Shown: positions 47,874 to 60,061 of the stretch, in pieces
Layout of the letters: each line of letters begins with the position of its first letter
Numbering within the stretch: position 1 is the stretch's first letter
NCBI GenBank assembly: GCA_963920525.1
Contig: OY986439.1
Coordinates: forward strand, 40,738,819-40,802,818
DNA from: Dichetophora obliterata
Taxonomy: Eukaryota; Arthropoda; Insecta; Diptera; Sciomyzidae
Length of the DNA stretch: 64,000 nucleotides
Direction of reading: 5' to 3'
Position numbers and translations under genes: made by a program
The notes under the pieces: model-generated
Database searches by the model: none
Told to the model about the DNA's origin: nothing
The model's input: only the letters and a program-made list of their open reading frames with translations

Positions 47874-48113
47874 CGGCCATCCTGTAAAATCATCGCTCTC
47901 GATGAATTCAAAACTTCTTGTTTTCAAAACAATAATTTGTTTATTACAGAAAGAAAAAGCTAAAATCACAAGAAAGCAACAGTTTACAGAAACCACAAAT
48001 TCATTATTGCAAATTCCACGGCGGTAATCTGTCCTCTTGTATAATTAACCACCAGATATCCAGAGCTGTAAACAGAATCATTATTTCAGATGTTACTTCT
48101 TGAATCGCTACTC

Positions 48114-48510
48114 GGAGGCAATCTTAAGCTTGTTTGCAAATCAACACTTAACTGAGAGTTAATCTTAAGCGTGTTCAAAACTTCAACACCTAAACTGAAA
48201 GTTATGACTCAGAGGCAATCTTAAGCTTGTTCAAAACTTCAACACCTAAACTGAAAGTGATGACTCAGAGGCAATCTTAAGCTTGTTCAAAACTTCAATA
48301 CCTAAACTGAAAGTTATGACTCAGAGGCAATCTTAAGCTTGTTCAAAACTTCAACACCTAACCGAAAGTTATGACTCAGAGGCAATCTTAAGCTTGTTCA
48401 AAACTTCAACACCTAAACTGAAAGTGATGACTCAGAGGCAATCTTAAGCTTGTTCAAAACTTCAACACCTAACTGAAAGTTATGATTCAGAGACAATCTT
48501 AAGCTTGCTC
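48114..48510. repeat. 56-bp minisatellite inside the LTR element, about 7 copies
   Basis: AATCTTAAGC begins at 48120, 48161, 48217, 48273, 48329, 48384, 48440 and 48495. Most steps are 55-56 bp and the first is 41 bp. A typical unit contains ACTCAGAGGCAATCTTAAGC and TTCAACACCTAAACTGAAAG. Unit-to-unit differences are one or two bases in the central copies. It lies between the pol stop and the 3' LTR, in untranslated sequence. Confidence 0.93.
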
Positions 48511-48562
48511 ATGAATTCGATTCTTATTGAATAAGGGATTTTGCAGAAAATTTTACCTTATA

Positions 48563-51500
48563 TTAGTTACTAACATCCTTCTCGTCTTCACACTCGTCTC
48601 GTCTTAAAGGCCGAATGACCTCTCTTGCTGCAACAATAGAAGTTTTGCGGTTATCTTTCTTCAACTTATATCGATCATTGGGAAGGACACCAACTATTTC
48701 ATAAGGACCACAATAATACGGCTGTAACTTCGATTTGCGCCTCTGATTACTACAATAGACAACCTTTTGTCCAATTTTTAATTGAGTTGGTTTGCATTTA
48801 TTTTGATCAAATCTGATTTTCATTCGAGTTGCATTTAACTCTGCTCGTTTACTGGCAAGCTTTCGTATTTCTTCTACGTCGTCAAATTGTGGCTCAATTT
48901 CGAGCTCTGCTAAAAATGCACTAATATCTGGAGTCCGTCCCGATATACCTGTTAATACCTTCAACGGAGAAAATCCAGTTGTTTTATTAACCGTTGTATT
49001 AAGAGCTAGTTGTACTTGACTGATATAACCAGTCCATTCGCCACATTTATCTAAATTAGTTCTCAACAAGTTAGCAACAGTGTCCACATAACGTTTCACT
49101 TGGCCATTAGCTCTACTAGCACCAGGAGCAATTAAATTATGTGTTATCCCCAACGACACGCAGAAGTTTTTAAACTCAGCACTAGTAAAATTAGTGCCTC
49201 TGTCACTTACAAGTTTGGCTGGAGCTCCAAATAGCATTACATAGTTATAAAACATTTGAACTGTTTCCGCAGCTGTAAGGGTTTTACAAGAGAATAAAAC
49301 TGCAAATTTTGTAAAAGCATCAATCAAAATGAATATATAACGGTGGTCTTTTCCGTCAAATGGTCCCATAAAATCAGCATGAACCACATCGAATGGAATT
49401 GGCTTCTTTTCTATTGGGTGAAGTTCACACTGTTTCTTTCCAGACGGCCTTTTAGCCACCAGACAGATTAAACAAGAGTTCACAAATTTTCTGACATTTT
49501 TAGTCATATGCGGCATCCAAAAATGTTCTCGTATCTTCATAAGAGTCTTTTCCCATCCGACATGACAGTTTTCTTCATGGAAACGTCTCATTAATGACAA
49601 TCGACATTGTTGGGGTACATAAAGTTTGTTAGTATTTTCCAGTTTCTTGTATAACAATCCATTTTTGAGTTTGAATTGCGTTGATGTGTTGGTATCGCCA
49701 CTTTTAATTTTCTCTATGATTTCTAATGTACCTGGATCATTTTGCTGCTCAATATGTAACCATGTTTCGGACAAACTCTCAATTTGATAACAAAATTTTG
49801 TTGGCACATTTCGGCTAAGGTAATCTACATGTGATAAAGTCTTCCCTTTTCGGTATACAATCTCAAACTCAAAATCTTGAAGAAAAATCCACCAACGAGC
49901 AACGCGAGGAAGTAAATTCTTTTTTTCTTTTGTTGCCTTTAAAGCGTTACAGTCAGTAACTAACAAGAACTTAACACCGATAAGGTAATGCCTAAAATAT
50001 TTCATCGCATTTACCACCGCAAGTGTCTCCAACTCATAACTATGATATTTTGCTTCATACGACTTGGTTGCCTGACTATAATAAGCAACTACATGCAATC
50101 TTCCATTAACTCGCTGAAATAAGATAGCTCCATATCCACTTGCACTTGCATCCGTATGCAGCTCTGTTGGAAGATCAGGATTAAACAATACTAATAATGG
50201 TCGAGTTGTAAGTTGTTCTACTATGTAATCTTTTGCTGCTTGACATTCATTACTCCATACAAATTCCGTATTATTTTTAGTCAATGCCGTGATACAGGCA
50301 GTTTTTGCAGCAAATTCTGGTACGAATTTTCGAAAATAATTCGCTAGCCCCATAAATTGACGTATTTGTTTAACATTACTTGGTGTCGGGGAACTCACTA
50401 ACGCATCAATTTTGGTTTTGCTTGGTCGTATACCATCTCCAGATACTTCTCATCCTAAGTAATCAATAGCAGTTTGAAGAAATTTACATTTATCCACGTT
50501 TAAGGAAAACCCACTTCCAACTAATGCCTTGAGTACAATATCAAGCTTTTCAAGACCTTCATCAATGGTTTTGGATGTTATTAACACATCATCCATGTAT
50601 ACCAAAGCCAATTTGCCTCGTAACTCACCCAAAGCCACGTTTATAGCCCTCTGGAAAACTGCAGGTGCATTAGCGAGACCAAATGGCATACACAAATATT
50701 CATAATGTCCATCGGGTGTGACAAAAGCAGTTTTTTCTATAGAATCTTCAGCAATTGGAATTTGGTGAAAACCAGATGCCATGTCCAATGATGTAAAATA
50801 TTTATTTCCAGACAATTCGTCTAACTGATCTTCTATCCTCGGCAAAGGATAGCGATCCTTTACAGTTATTTTGTTTAGAGCTCTAAAATCTACACAAATG
50901 CGATTCTGTCCATTTTTCTTTTTGACAAGAATCATTGGGCTCGCAAACGGTGAGTGACTCTCTCTTATTATACCATTATTTATCAAATCTGCAACAATTT
51001 CTTTTGTTATCTGTCGCTCACTGTGTGCCATCCTATATGGCCTAAAGAAAATATTGGCATCTTTCGTTAAACGTATACTTAGGGATCCCGTAGTTACCCT
51101 TGCCGTAGGAAAACCCGCTATAAAGTGTTTGGAGTACTTATCCAAAATAACATTCAGCTCCTTTGTACGAGGCTTTGACATACTACCAATTGTGGTAGCA
51201 ATATTTTTGCTTTTGAGACAAAAAGTTGACTTACTGCGATGTAAGTACGATCCATTGGCAGTAACCGTAATTGTAAGCGTAGGATCTTTCAAAATGTCTC
51301 TTCCAATAATAATTTCATTTTGCAAATGTTTTTTATCAATCAAATAAAGGCTTACCTCAACAATAAGATCTTCAAATTCTACAAATGTTTCAAGCCTTTC
51401 AGATAGTAAAATAGGTTCTCTCCCAATACCTTGCACAGACAGTAATTTTGTAGTTCTTTTTGCAGATATTTTGTCAGCAATGTCGGATCTTATCAACGAA

Positions 51501-52540
51501 CAATCAGATCCCGTGTCGAGAAGACAATGATATAATTTTCCCTTAATAACCACTGGAGTGTAATTATCTGATACCAACGAAATCTTGCATAGATTTATTT
51601 GTTTTCGGTCAGCTCTTTGTTTAGCCCAGCAGGTTTGTTCATCGTGTCCAGATTTTCCGCAAAAAGAACACTTAATTTTGGTTTCTATGGGTTTACTTGG
51701 TATTTTTTGTACAACCAATTCGCTTGTCTTTTGTTTTTCCGTGCAATGAGCTCTAATATGACCCTTTTTGCCGCATCCATAGCAACGTTTCTCATCCTCT
51801 ACGCGCCTACGTTTCAATGAATTAGGTAACTTGTCTTCTTTTTCAACATGGGATACTGGTTTATTCTCTTGTAAACGGCGCGTTATATTTTCTACTTTTC
51901 GCAAAGGTTTTTCTCGTATCGAAGATAAATGATTAATCAAACTTTGTACAGTAGATGGCATAACAAATGTAAGAGAATTTCTCAAACTCACCTCACTAAT
52001 GCATCCGATAACAATTTTGACCATTTTGTCTTCTGGAATTTCAAAAGGTAATTGATTAATTTGGCAAACCTTTTCCATTACGAACTCCGTATAGGAAGCA
52101 TATTCATTGCTTTCTGAGTTGGCAACCTTCCTGAGTTGTGTAATAATGTCTGTACCATTAGAAAAAGCGTGTATCAAAGAAGCACGTAAATCCGGCCAGC
52201 TATAAAGTTGATATCCGTACTTGTTGAACCATAATTTTGCCCTCCCAAGCAGAGAAACTTGTATTCTAGGCAAAATGTCAAAATTCTGCAAACCGTCTCG
52301 TTGTACCCTTGCATCAATATCCGTGCACCACTTCTGAATATCAACGCGGGTGTGATCCGGATCAAAACTCGGAAAACCCACCAACGCGCCGGTTGATTGT
52401 GACCATTGTGTGGATTCTAAAATTTTATTAATTGTTTCCACCGTAATTACAAAATTGTTAGATCTCGACTCTGGGCTTTCCTCCTGCAGATTCAAATTTT
52501 CTTGAATCTGACCTCTTAGATTGGAGTCATCTTCAGCCAT
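48563..52540 (-). pseudogene. Gag-pol frame of the LTR element, broken by one in-frame TGA
   Basis: The frame starts at an ATG at 52540 and runs to 48563 (1,326 codons counting stops), with a single TGA at 50452-50450 (codon 697) and the same frame open on both sides. Order: a capsid-like N-terminal part; two CCHC zinc knuckles (CYGCGKKGHIRAHC and CSFCGKSGHDEQTC) near residues 255-305; a protease with LLDTGSDCSLI near 345; reverse transcriptase with CMPFGLANAP and YMDDVLI near 635-660; the TGA just after it; RNase H (ending near HYLIG); then integrase with an HHCC zinc site (CLIC) and the DDE core (HADFMGPF, SDRGTNF). Each domain looks intact. The stop lies where the connection domain begins, so no full polyprotein is made unless the stop is read through. 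Confidence 0.92.
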
Positions 52541-52585
52541 CTTTCCAATAGAGTGTGGTGTAGGTTGAAGTTATCCCACTTCTGA

Positions 52586-52773
52586 TGATAGAAACCACTT
52601 CTTTTTTTTCAATTCTGTACACCACCAATGATTTTCATAAAATGACAAACTTTTCAGTTTAACTTTTCCCTTTTATATATTCCAGGTGTACAGATCTGAC
52701 GTCAAATTCTTTATGACAAAATTGAAAAGCACTTCAAACTGAATTGAGCAAGTATTTTTCTTTTGCTCTAACA
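52586..52773 (-). repeat. 5' LTR of the gypsy-type element
   Basis: 188 bp; it should carry the promoter of the element. The primer-binding site lies directly inside it at 52585-52573. Confidence 0.93.
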
Positions 52774-52777
52774 TACA

Positions 52778-54429
52778 TGTTTAAAAAAACTAGTGTTCTC
52801 CCAAAAGTCGGCTCGTTTTTCTATCATAAATATGGTTTAATTTGGATTTTTTTTAATGTTTTCCAAAACTTAATAAAATGACAAACAATTCTGCAGCATT
52901 TAAATTGAAGAACGTTGCAACGATCTTGGCGAGAGCAAAGCTTCTAATTCAAAAGCGAAAGACAAAATCAGGAAAAATGATAAAGTAGGCCAATTTTGGA
53001 TTAAGGACTAATTTTTGAAAAAATCTAAATAAACGTAAAATGTATTAAGCGTAAATATGAAACTTTATTAGAAACAACCATTTTTACTTCTCAAAATTCA
53101 CGTTATTTAGCTAGTTTGAGAATTTTCTGGACTTTTTTCCCATCACGTGCTGATATTAAACGAGGATTCACAATAAAGCCTTGCAGGGAGATTATGTCTT
53201 ATGTTAAGAAAATGTATGAAACCCAAAACAAATCTAATATACATGTACCTCTTTATTGTTTTATTCATACGTTTTAAATTAAAAAAAAAAAATTTTTTTG
53301 TAAATCATTCAGATAATAAGTATGTTTCCGTACTCGATTGTAGGAACTTGCAAGCTGCTAAAGCTGATTCATGTTAGAAAAAGAAATAAGTAGATTGGTG
53401 TCAATGCAGTGTGAGATCCGGAGAAAAAAATCTCCCTTAGCATGCGGCGAACATTTCGAGAATAGCGACAACTCAAATTTTGAATTTTCGAATGATATGG
53501 ATTTTGACCCTTCTAAATCCAAATCTGAAAATCTTCAGTCCGCTCGAAATTTATTTAGGAGTTAAAGGCTTCCAAAGTTAAAAAATGGCCTAAAAATTTA
53601 GTTTGTTTTTTCAGTTTTACAACAAAAAAAAAATATTGTTTAATATTAGGAAGCTTTTGTATTGTTATATTAAAAGTTGAAAACCTGGGGGCTCAATAGT
53701 AATTAATGCAATTTTATTTAAGGATATAGGCCCCACATTATTTAATTTATTAAACTATTAAGAATATCGGATTTAGCAAAAAATTAGTGAAATGTATTAC
53801 ATGAAAAAGGTTAAATCCTTTTTTAAATATTTCGGACATAATAGGAGAAATGTTTTTACACGATCTTTAAAAGATATTAGATTTTCTTATGTGTAAAAGC
53901 TTATGTCAACCAGTGTAGTGGGCGTATAAAGTTTACAAAATTAATACCAAAAAACTAAATAAAATAAATAAAATTATATAGGTCACATTTTATTTATATT
54001 CATTGTAGATTCCTTTTTCCTTTCCCCCCGCCCTTAAAACAAATCCTGTGGACGCCCATGGACTATTGTGTTTAAAGTCCTTGAAGAATCTTTGCAATTA
54101 AATTATTTACATAATTAAACAATTATAATAATTAAATTAAATAATTAAATTAAATAATTTTCAACTTCTTTAACGTTTAGAGTATCGACACATTCAGAAA
54201 AAAACATCACTCACTAAGGTATCGCTATCATAACAGTTCACAACAGTTGACTCCCACAACAGTTTCGGCAGTCTATCTTTCCGAAATGGATATACCTTCT
54301 CTAATTTTACTATGAGTGATATGAAGACTAAATTTATGTATGTTCAAATTCTCAATTCTAAACAAAAATTAGTTTCTTTTCAGATTTGAGTACGAAAATT
54401 AATCTAAATGCATGTTTATATAATAAGTT
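52778..54429. other. Non-coding A+T-rich stretch
   Basis: No element end is recognised. A 64-codon plus frame at 53371-53565 (CEIRRKKSPLACGEHFEN and an acidic, Ser-rich end) has balanced composition but no known motif or splice context. Confidence 0.35.
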
Positions 54430-55060
54430 GGGGATTTGCCGAAGCAGACCACAGTGGGTCCCTTTTCGTCCCCCATTGGACAAAGGGAACTACTGCCCGG
54501 AGTACTCGTACGTGAGCATGCTCCTTGTGTAAGCATCCTTTGTCACCTCAAGCATATCCTTATAGGTTAGTTGACCAATCTCGGCTTCGCCAATAAATGG
54601 GCGTCCCAGAGTGGTCAATCTTATGCTTGCCAGCGCCGGACACTGGCACAGAATGTGTGCTGCTGATTCCGGCTCCTCTAGGCATAACCTACACGCATCG
54701 TCCTCGGTCAGAGTCATCTTCCCGAGATGGTACATGAAGGGACCGTGTCCTGTGACCAGTGCAGTAAGCCAGCTTAAAGTCCTTCGATTGTATCGGATAA
54801 CTTTTGCTGCCTCACTACGAGACCACTTCACAGCCGCCTTTGATTGCCTGCAATTAACAGCTTCTTCCCACCTTTACTGTGTTCCGAGTCCGTCCATTGT
54901 TTAATAAGGCCTGCCACCATATTGTCGCCTATGGCGATACGTGGTTCTGGTCCACAGAATTCTTCTGCTGATCCTGCTCTTGCTAAAGAATCAGCTTCTT
55001 CATTCTGTTCTATGCCAGAGTGTCCTCTCACCCACATAAGTGTGAAATGCATGTTTAGTC
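54430..55060 (-). mobile_element. 5'-truncated LINE with RNase H and zinc-knuckle C-terminus
   Basis: The minus strand reads LMWVRGHSGIEQNEEADSLA (the last RNase H motif, with the His and final Asp). After a frameshift near 54830 it continues NRRTLSWLTALVTGHGPFMY, then CRLCLEEPESAAHILCQCPA, a Cys/His pattern found at the C-terminus of I/LOA-type LINEs. The frame stops at 54490 and a 3' untranslated end follows. Everything 5' of RNase H is missing. In active elements RNase H removes the RNA template. It is a different copy from the LINE at 56.3-61.8 kb. Confidence 0.8.
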
Positions 55061-56270
55061 GAAGTCACTTTTTCAAAAAGCTTATGATTTTGCAACGAAA
55101 AATATTTCTTTAAAATAGGTTTTCTTTCGTTTCATACAATAAAAATTGTTATTGTCTTACAACACAAAGCAATTGCTACAAAAAATTGTGTTACTTTTAA
55201 GTAGCTTACAATGCATAGACTGCGTATTGATTACCCCAAAATGCAAAGGTTTTTTTTTGCTCCACCAGCATTTTCTAATAGAATAAAGTTTAAAAATAAG
55301 ATCTGCATCAAAATATTTGTATCATTAGTGAAAAAATAGCCACCCAATTTTCATGCAGTCATAAAAAACGGGCTAAAAATTACTCTAAAATAGCTTAAAC
55401 AATTTTTGCCATATAAATGTATTAAATTAAGGTAGAAGTTTTAAATTTTTATTTTCTTTCGACAGACAACTACACAGGTTAACTGTCTGTGTACATTTTT
55501 TATAGAAGTGTGGTATTTTTATCGTGTTGCATAATATAATATAATTTTTAAAAATCAAGCTCAATTTTTTGCTCAATTAATATGTTCTAGTTTTGTTCAA
55601 GAAATTAAAAAAAAAAATCATAGAAAAATCTGCGAGCTGGTAGCATTACATCATCATGAATGAAATTTAAATAGGTCTACGAAATTTAATACTCTTAATT
55701 TTTTTGTTTTTTGGTTTCACTCATGAGTTGATGTCTTAAAAACGAACATATTATTTTTCTTTTTTGTTTTCATTTAATAGAAATCTTTCAAATTTAAACA
55801 AAGTACTTGTTTTACTCACCCTTATCATTGGTAATGATTCATTTATGTTTTGTGAGAGGGTTTGGGCTTTGTTTTCATTCAATTTAACTCATACGCCTCG
55901 TTGATATAAAATATTAAGTGTTTTTTTTTTCAAGGTGAATTTAAACAAGGTGGTATCGTTTTTTCCCAATTTGGAATTTTGCTGCCACTAGACTAATAAA
56001 CCTGTTGTCGCCTTTACTATCGAAAACTGCATGCGGAGATTAAAATAAGATTTTGCGTGTGGTTAATGAATCGATCCTTTTATTACTTAATAATTTCGAG
56101 AGAGAAACTTTTATGCCAGGTAGAATGTGACCAGATTGGCGTGAACAAAACCAAAATTTCAAATTAATTCGCAGAGTGACAATATTGAATCACATGATAT
56201 TTTTCAACAATTTAGCAAAAATATAAAAAGGAAATCAGTTCGCAGTTCAGCACATCTTAAATTGCCTTTA
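55061..56270. other. Non-coding A+T-rich stretch between two LINEs
   Basis: No gene or element end is recognised. A small inverted repeat around 55470-55500 (ACACAG / CTGTGT) is unremarkable. Confidence 0.35.
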
Positions 56271-57326
56271 GATTTTGTTTAATTTTTAAGCCGAGTTACT
56301 TTTTCTAGCAAGTTCATCTGTTATTTCGTTTCGTCGTATGTCCTTATGCCCTGGTACCCATCATCTCGGCTTAGTAAACACTACAGTTATCAGGAAACCA
56401 ATGAGCCAGGGATACCCCTAATTCTTTTAGTAGACTCTATACCCACCCTTGTCATTTAATTTTGATCCATCTGTATAGAAGTGTAGAAGTGCACCTGTAA
56501 AGAAGTGCACCTGGTTTCCACAGTGCATCATTATGCCAGTATATTCTAGGTGGAATAAGAGTGCCGTAGTATCAATCAAAGTAAAGCAGTGGTTTACAGT
56601 AATCAGTCATTGATGGAATGTAATTGAATTGGTAGAGCATGGATGCGTGATCTATTCCCGGGTTTTTCTCGGTCTGACCGCCATACAAGCTGCTATTTTC
56701 CTTGCAACCAAGTCGAGTGGTAGAAGGTGAAGTATAGTTTCTAAAGCCGCAGTCGGTGTTGTTCTCAGAGCACCACTGATGCATTTATGCAAATGCCATT
56801 TTTTTGACCTTTTGGAGCTGGTTCATATATGTGACCTTGTCCAAGGATGGACACCATATCGTTTCTCCGGACATCTTGTCCCTATAGCTTTTTTGCAAGT
56901 GTAGAGACCAACTGTCGCGTTCTTTGTACGCACAGAAATATTAAGTTTCCAGCTTAGCGTCCTATCCAGAATGAGTCAAGGTTCAGTCAAGGTAAGGTTC
57001 AGATGGCGGTAGGTCTTTATACCTGCCCATCTAGACCAAATTATTGGTCCATTGTTATACCACAGAATGGAATAAGGGAGTAATCAAGTGAAATTATTGT
57101 GTAGGATGTTCTTAATGTGACAATTTAACACGATTGGTGGGAGGGACGGAATTTTGTGTTTCCTTGTGAAAAGAACTAATTTTGTTTTACCGGACTTACT
57201 TCGAGACCACAGGGTTTGGCTCATTGCTCGAGTTAGCAAAGAGCTTTTTGCATAACGTGGCATATAGTTCTGAAAAATTTGCCTCTAGTGGGATTGCTAG
57301 GTCATTGGCGTAGGCTGCCACTACAC

Positions 57327-58043
57327 GCTCAGAAATCTTGGATTAAATTCTAATAAAAACTGTATTGTATATATGACCACACCAGAATTGCATTAGAATC
57401 TAATATATGTCAAATATTGAAATTGAATTTTAATCCCATAATACTAAATTCTAATACAGAATTTTTATTAAATATTAATACAAATTGTATAAAATAGTAA
57501 TACAAATTGTATCAAATTGTATTAAATAGTAAAACAGATTGTATTACACAGAAATACAAGATGTATAACATTTAATACATATTGTCCTGAAAAGGCGAAA
57601 GGAAAAATCAACATTTATGGAATAAATTTATGGAACATTTACGGAATAAAGCTATAAATCTTTTATATGTTTACTTACTTTTAAAATTCCAAGTGAAATA
57701 AAAAGAAAATATTTGGTCAACCAATAACAAAATATTTATTCATTTAAAGTTTCTTTTATAACATAGGGTTTTTCGTTAACAAAAACTATTTCTTTAGGTT
57801 TTATTTTGACAATGTAAGATTTCAGAATCAGACAATTTGACAGATGCTTGATAGATATTTGTATTATATTTTAAGACAATTTGTATTGTAACTTGTATAT
57901 AATACAATATTTATTATACTATAATACAGATAACATTAAATAAATTTTTTAATATACTTGAAAGTATAAGTTTTAATTAAAAATATATTAAAAAATGCAT
58001 GATTCCAACGCTTGGCTTAAAATTAATTCCAAGATTTCTGAGC
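57327..58043. mobile_element. 717-bp A+T-rich MITE in the LINE
   Basis: The left end is GCTCAGAAATCTTGGATTAA and the right end, in complement, GCTCAGAAATCTTGGAATTA. The interior is dominated by AATACAAATTGTATTA-like short motifs. The LINE RT resumes on the other side. GTGTA occurs on both sides in the LINE sense and may be part of a target duplication; this is uncertain. Confidence 0.7.
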
Positions 58044-58220
58044 GTTTACACAGTCTTTCCTCTCTAGAAACAGCAGTACGTTATTCACTTTCAGATTTCA
58101 GAGGAGTACAGATGGCACACCACCTTGTGGTGTACCTCTTGTGACCGATCTTACAGCAGTTGAATAGCTTATCTTTAAGATCAGTAATGATATTATTCAC
58201 ACCTAACCAAAGCAATGCTA

Positions 58221-60061
58221 CACGCAGAAAAAAGACATGGTTGAGACATGATTACTGCAATAATAATTATTTTTTACTAAAATTATTGTACTATTTCAGA
58301 AAACACAAATTTGTGCCTTAATATTTACTAATGGTGGTACCAAAAATAACATTAAAGTTGAAATCATAACATCATTGAAATCGTCAACATACTATGATTG
58401 CCTCAACTATTAGTTGCAACAAAAATGTTGTAGTTCTGTCAATGATGATAAATGTGTATAATATTATAGAGACAAACATATAAGAATTGTGAATGTTTGT
58501 CTGAACTATTCTCTGATTGTTGGCAAACGAAGCAGAACATAGCCAAAAATCGAAAGAATTTATTGTGTCTGAACAATTTGCAGGAAAAACTTTCACTTCA
58601 TTCAGTGTGGTGTGGGAAGTTGTTTCTAAGTTGTGTGTCAAGGTATTGTATTTGTGTATTAGAGGCGCACACGCCTTTTTAATCAGCCGCAAGGCTTTTG
58701 ATCAAGGAAGCTACAAAGGCTATTTTTATTAAGCTGCAAAGGCTAATTATATCGCCTTTTCCTTCCAAATCTAAATCTGACTTTATTTTAAAATATTTTA
58801 GTTTATATACAATTTTTACCAGTATTTTTGTTAAATTAATTTACTCCTATTTCCAAGACTCCTCCTTTAATTCCAATGATTTTTAGATTTATTTTGAGAA
58901 ATAAATAATTGTCCAATCACTTTTAGTTGGTTAACCTTTCCAAATTTTCCCCACTAATTTAATATTTTAAACATCATTTATTGGTTCGGTCAAATTCTTG
59001 GCCTTGACTTTAAAGTGTCATCGGCACTTATTCAACTTATAGCTTGTTGTTGTTGCTTTGTGTTTTTCTGTGCAATGCACTTGTAACACGAGTCCCGCTG
59101 ACGCTGTTGCGTTTCAGCTTGTGCGGTATCTAGCGGCATAAGCGTAAAGGGGTGCTAAATGACTTCATGATAATTTGAGCTACAATTAGTTATGTTTACT
59201 TTGAAGTTTTTTATTTGGTTTAGTTTGGAAATTTTGTCAACATTATGTTGATATGTTTATTGTTATCATATGTTAGACAATTGAAGTGAAGATCTTTTGG
59301 TGATTGTCTGACTTGAATGTGTGTACGTATGTAAGTACACTACATCAGACACAATAAGTTTTATCGATTCCTGGCTATGTGCCGTTTCGTTTGACAATTT
59401 TTCAATTATTGTGTTTTGTTTTAAATCGCCTTATCCTAAAAACAGCACGCATAAAAGTGACATTTTCGACTTTAATTGTAGCAAACAAATTTCTATTTAC
59501 CGTAAATATATTTCGCAATTCTAACCATATTTTGTTTATCACAAACATTGCTATTTTTGTGATAATGCACTTTATGTACCATTTTTATGAATGGCTGGTA
59601 GTGTGCGTGGCTCGAAAGCGAAAAAGCCGCGGTTCAAACCCCAGCTCGGACAGAACATTTTATCAAAAAGATTTTTCAATTGAATTAATATTTCTGTTCA
59701 GCCCAGACAATGGCAAACCCCTGCAGATATCTTAATAAATAGCTGTGGAAATTGGAGTACATGAAAATAAAAAAAAATTATATTATTGTTTCAATAATAT
59801 TCTGGATCCTAAAAATAAATTCATAATATAGTTGTTGCAATCATTCTATTTTCGACCGAATAAGAGAATAATGATTGTTTTAATAATATTTTGGTTCCTA
59901 CAAAAAAGTTCCTATTCTAAATATAGTTGTTGTAATCATTTTATCGTGATCAAAGAAAATATTATATGTATGTTTGAGAACATGTTAGCAACAATCATAA
60001 TCTGAATATAGTATGATCCTCTTAAAACATGGTTGTTGCAACTATGTTTTTTCTCTGCGTG
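58221..60061. mobile_element. 1,841-bp TIR element, TA target duplication
   Basis: The left end is CACGCAGAAAAAAGACATGG and the right end, in complement, CACGCAGAGAAAAAACATAG. TA lies immediately outside both (58219-58220 and 60062-60063), and the LINE frame (PQSIRL / ALLW) rejoins when the insert and one TA are removed. The right side has repeated blocks such as ATAGTTGTTGCAATCATT and ATAGTTGTTGTAATCATT. No transposase is recognised. A pol III box-B-like sequence lies inside at 59631. This is a non-autonomous element, probably Tc1/mariner-related by its TA duplication. Confidence 0.8.
59593..59641 (+). other. Possible pol III promoter boxes (tRNA- or SINE-like)
   Basis: GGTTCAAACCC at 59631-59641 fits a B box, and TGGCTGGTAGTG at 59593-59604 is a weak A box 26 bp upstream. 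A tRNA fold is not convincing: the T stem pairs poorly and no acceptor stem closes. If meaningful, it is a tRNA-derived SINE head inside the TA-flanked element. Confidence 0.25.

Larger units (their letters stand above)
47686..52773 (-). mobile_element. Near-complete Ty3/gypsy LTR retrotransposon (5,088 bp)
   Basis: Two 188-bp LTRs (47686-47873 and 52586-52773) show no difference by eye, begin TGATAG and end CTAACA in plus-strand reading, and are flanked by TACA on both sides (47682-47685 and 52774-52777). In the coding (minus) sense the LTR is followed at once by TCAGAAGTGGGAT, which fits a primer site for the 3' end of tRNA-Leu without its CCA. One gag-pol frame follows, then a minisatellite and the short tract CAGGATGGCCG before the 3' LTR. 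A single gag-pol frame and short LTRs recall the mdg3/Micropia group. The matching LTRs indicate recent insertion. Confidence 0.93.

Noticed and set aside
48114..48510. Regular repeats reminiscent of a CRISPR array
   Set aside because: The whole 56-bp unit repeats without unique spacers, and it lies inside a retrotransposon in eukaryotic DNA.
59593..59665. Functional tRNA gene
   Set aside because: B box is good, but the T stem and acceptor stem do not pair and no anticodon arm is clear.
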